Of a stretch of DNA of 7,496 nucleotides, positions 6,874 through 7,496 are shown piece by piece. Each line of letters starts with the position of its first letter. Position 1 is the first letter of the stretch. Under the pieces are notes generated by a model that made no database searches, was not told where the DNA came from, and was given only the letters and a program-made list of their open reading frames with translations. Made by a program: the position numbers and the translations under genes. This DNA comes from Salinisphaera sp. UBA6602 (lineage in GTDB: Bacteria > Pseudomonadota > Gammaproteobacteria > Nevskiales > Salinisphaeraceae). The DNA lies in the NCBI GenBank assembly GCA_002433465.1, contig DJIE01000206.1, positions 1,861-9,356 on the forward strand. Direction: 5' to 3'.

Positions 6874-7496
6874 ATGGAACAGCAATCCGCAGGGCCACAG
6901 GCTGCGATGAAACCATCGCGCGAAGCCTTTTTCACGTGGCCCTGGCAAGGGCGCCGTGTCGATTGTGCGGCGACCTGGTGCGGTACGGGGCCGGTTGCGC
7001 TGTTGTTGTCGGCAGTATTCTCGATCGCTACCCGCCACGAAATGGCGTCGCTGCAGGCCTGTCTGGCGCATCGGCTGACGACGGTAGCGGTCGACTGGCC
7101 GGGTTTTGGCACCGCCGACAAGCCACGCATGGACTGGACGCCCGCGGCCATGTCCGATTTCCTGGCCTACCTGTTGCACCGCCTGCTTTGATCGTGGCTG
7201 CCGGCTACGTGCTGCGTCACTTCACGGCTGCGCCGGCGGCTTCGCCCCATCACGCCCTCGTCGCGTCGACATGGCGCGGCCCGCTACCGACCATGCTCGG
7301 TTGTCGTCGGCGCTGGCTGGCGTACGTACGCGCAGCGGTGGACAACCGCGTGACTGGGCCCGGGCTGTATGCACTCAACCTGAACGAAATATTGGGTCAT
7401 TCGGCGCATGGCGACCGGACATGTGTATGCCGATTCGAATTGGCTCACGAGTGCGAGAATGGCCGAAAAGCGTCGCGTCGCCCGCGCGGCGGGCGC
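6874..7496 (+). pseudogene. Alpha/beta-hydrolase-like protein, frameshifted twice, continues past the edge
   Basis: The first frame gives REAFFTWPWQGRRVDCAATW, SIATRHEM, VAVDWPGFGTADKP and AMSDFLAYLLHRL, typical of an alpha/beta-hydrolase N-terminal half, and stops at TGA 7189-7191. The protein carries on in another frame from about 7185: LIVAAGYVLRHF, STWRGPLPTML, RRRWLAYVRAAVD, GPGLYALNLN. At about 7382-7396 it returns to the first frame with VIRRMATGHVYADSNWLTSARMAEKRRVARAAG, the conserved end of this family, and leaves the window. Thus there are two compensating shifts. No GxSxG nucleophile elbow is visible; AAGY at the expected place may have lost a few residues together with the first shift. 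The start could be ATG 6874, ATG 6907 or TTG 6832. It follows the WD40 gene by about 90 bases and might belong to the same transcript. Sequencing error is the main alternative to true decay. Confidence 0.75.

Noticed and set aside
6664..7179. 171-codon open frame on the minus strand at the WD40/hydrolase boundary
   Set aside because: Very rich in Arg and Pro, as expected of a GC-rich shadow frame, and it lies opposite recognisable hydrolase coding sequence.
1..7496. CRISPR array, tRNA or rRNA genes
   Set aside because: Reading through the window showed no regularly spaced direct repeats and no tRNA- or rRNA-like sequence.

Overview
The window looks like chromosomal DNA of a high-GC gammaproteobacterium. 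The glmS tail matches the Escherichia coli enzyme residue for residue in length, and the CobW, LysR and FolE2 sequences are proteobacterial in style. A halophile of the Salinisphaera type is a guess only. The seven recognisable genes or gene remnants are separated by decayed or AT-richer stretches.

Layout from left to right. (1) 1-381 is the 3' end of glmS, whose last codons form the classical Tn7 attachment target. (2) 382-1540 is accessory-looking DNA. About 400 bases have no convincing gene, followed by an AT-richer gene for a small predicted lipoprotein of unknown function. (3) 1541-3187 is a divergent pair: a LysR-type regulator on the minus strand and a small Rossmann-fold NADP-binding oxidoreductase on the plus strand, with a good terminator at 3240-3274. 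(4) 3364-4355 is a graveyard on the minus strand. It holds the 3' end of an IS3-family transposase next to a broken folE2 (zinc-independent GTP cyclohydrolase IB) carrying a frameshift and in-frame stops. (5) 4675-6782 is an apparently intact zinc-homeostasis unit: a palindromic Zur-like operator, a COG0523/CobW GTPase, and a WD40-repeat protein whose start overlaps the GTPase stop. (6) 6874-7496 is an alpha/beta-hydrolase-like gene broken by two frameshifts and running off the right edge.

The main theme is zinc economy. FolE2 replaces zinc-dependent FolE when zinc is scarce, COG0523 GTPases deliver zinc to client proteins, and both are typical Zur targets. Here the GTPase and its WD40 partner keep intact reading frames and a near-perfect operator, while the neighbouring folE2 has decayed. 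The most useful lead is the translationally coupled GTPase/WD40 pair: the propeller protein has no known job and may be a client or docking partner of the metallochaperone.
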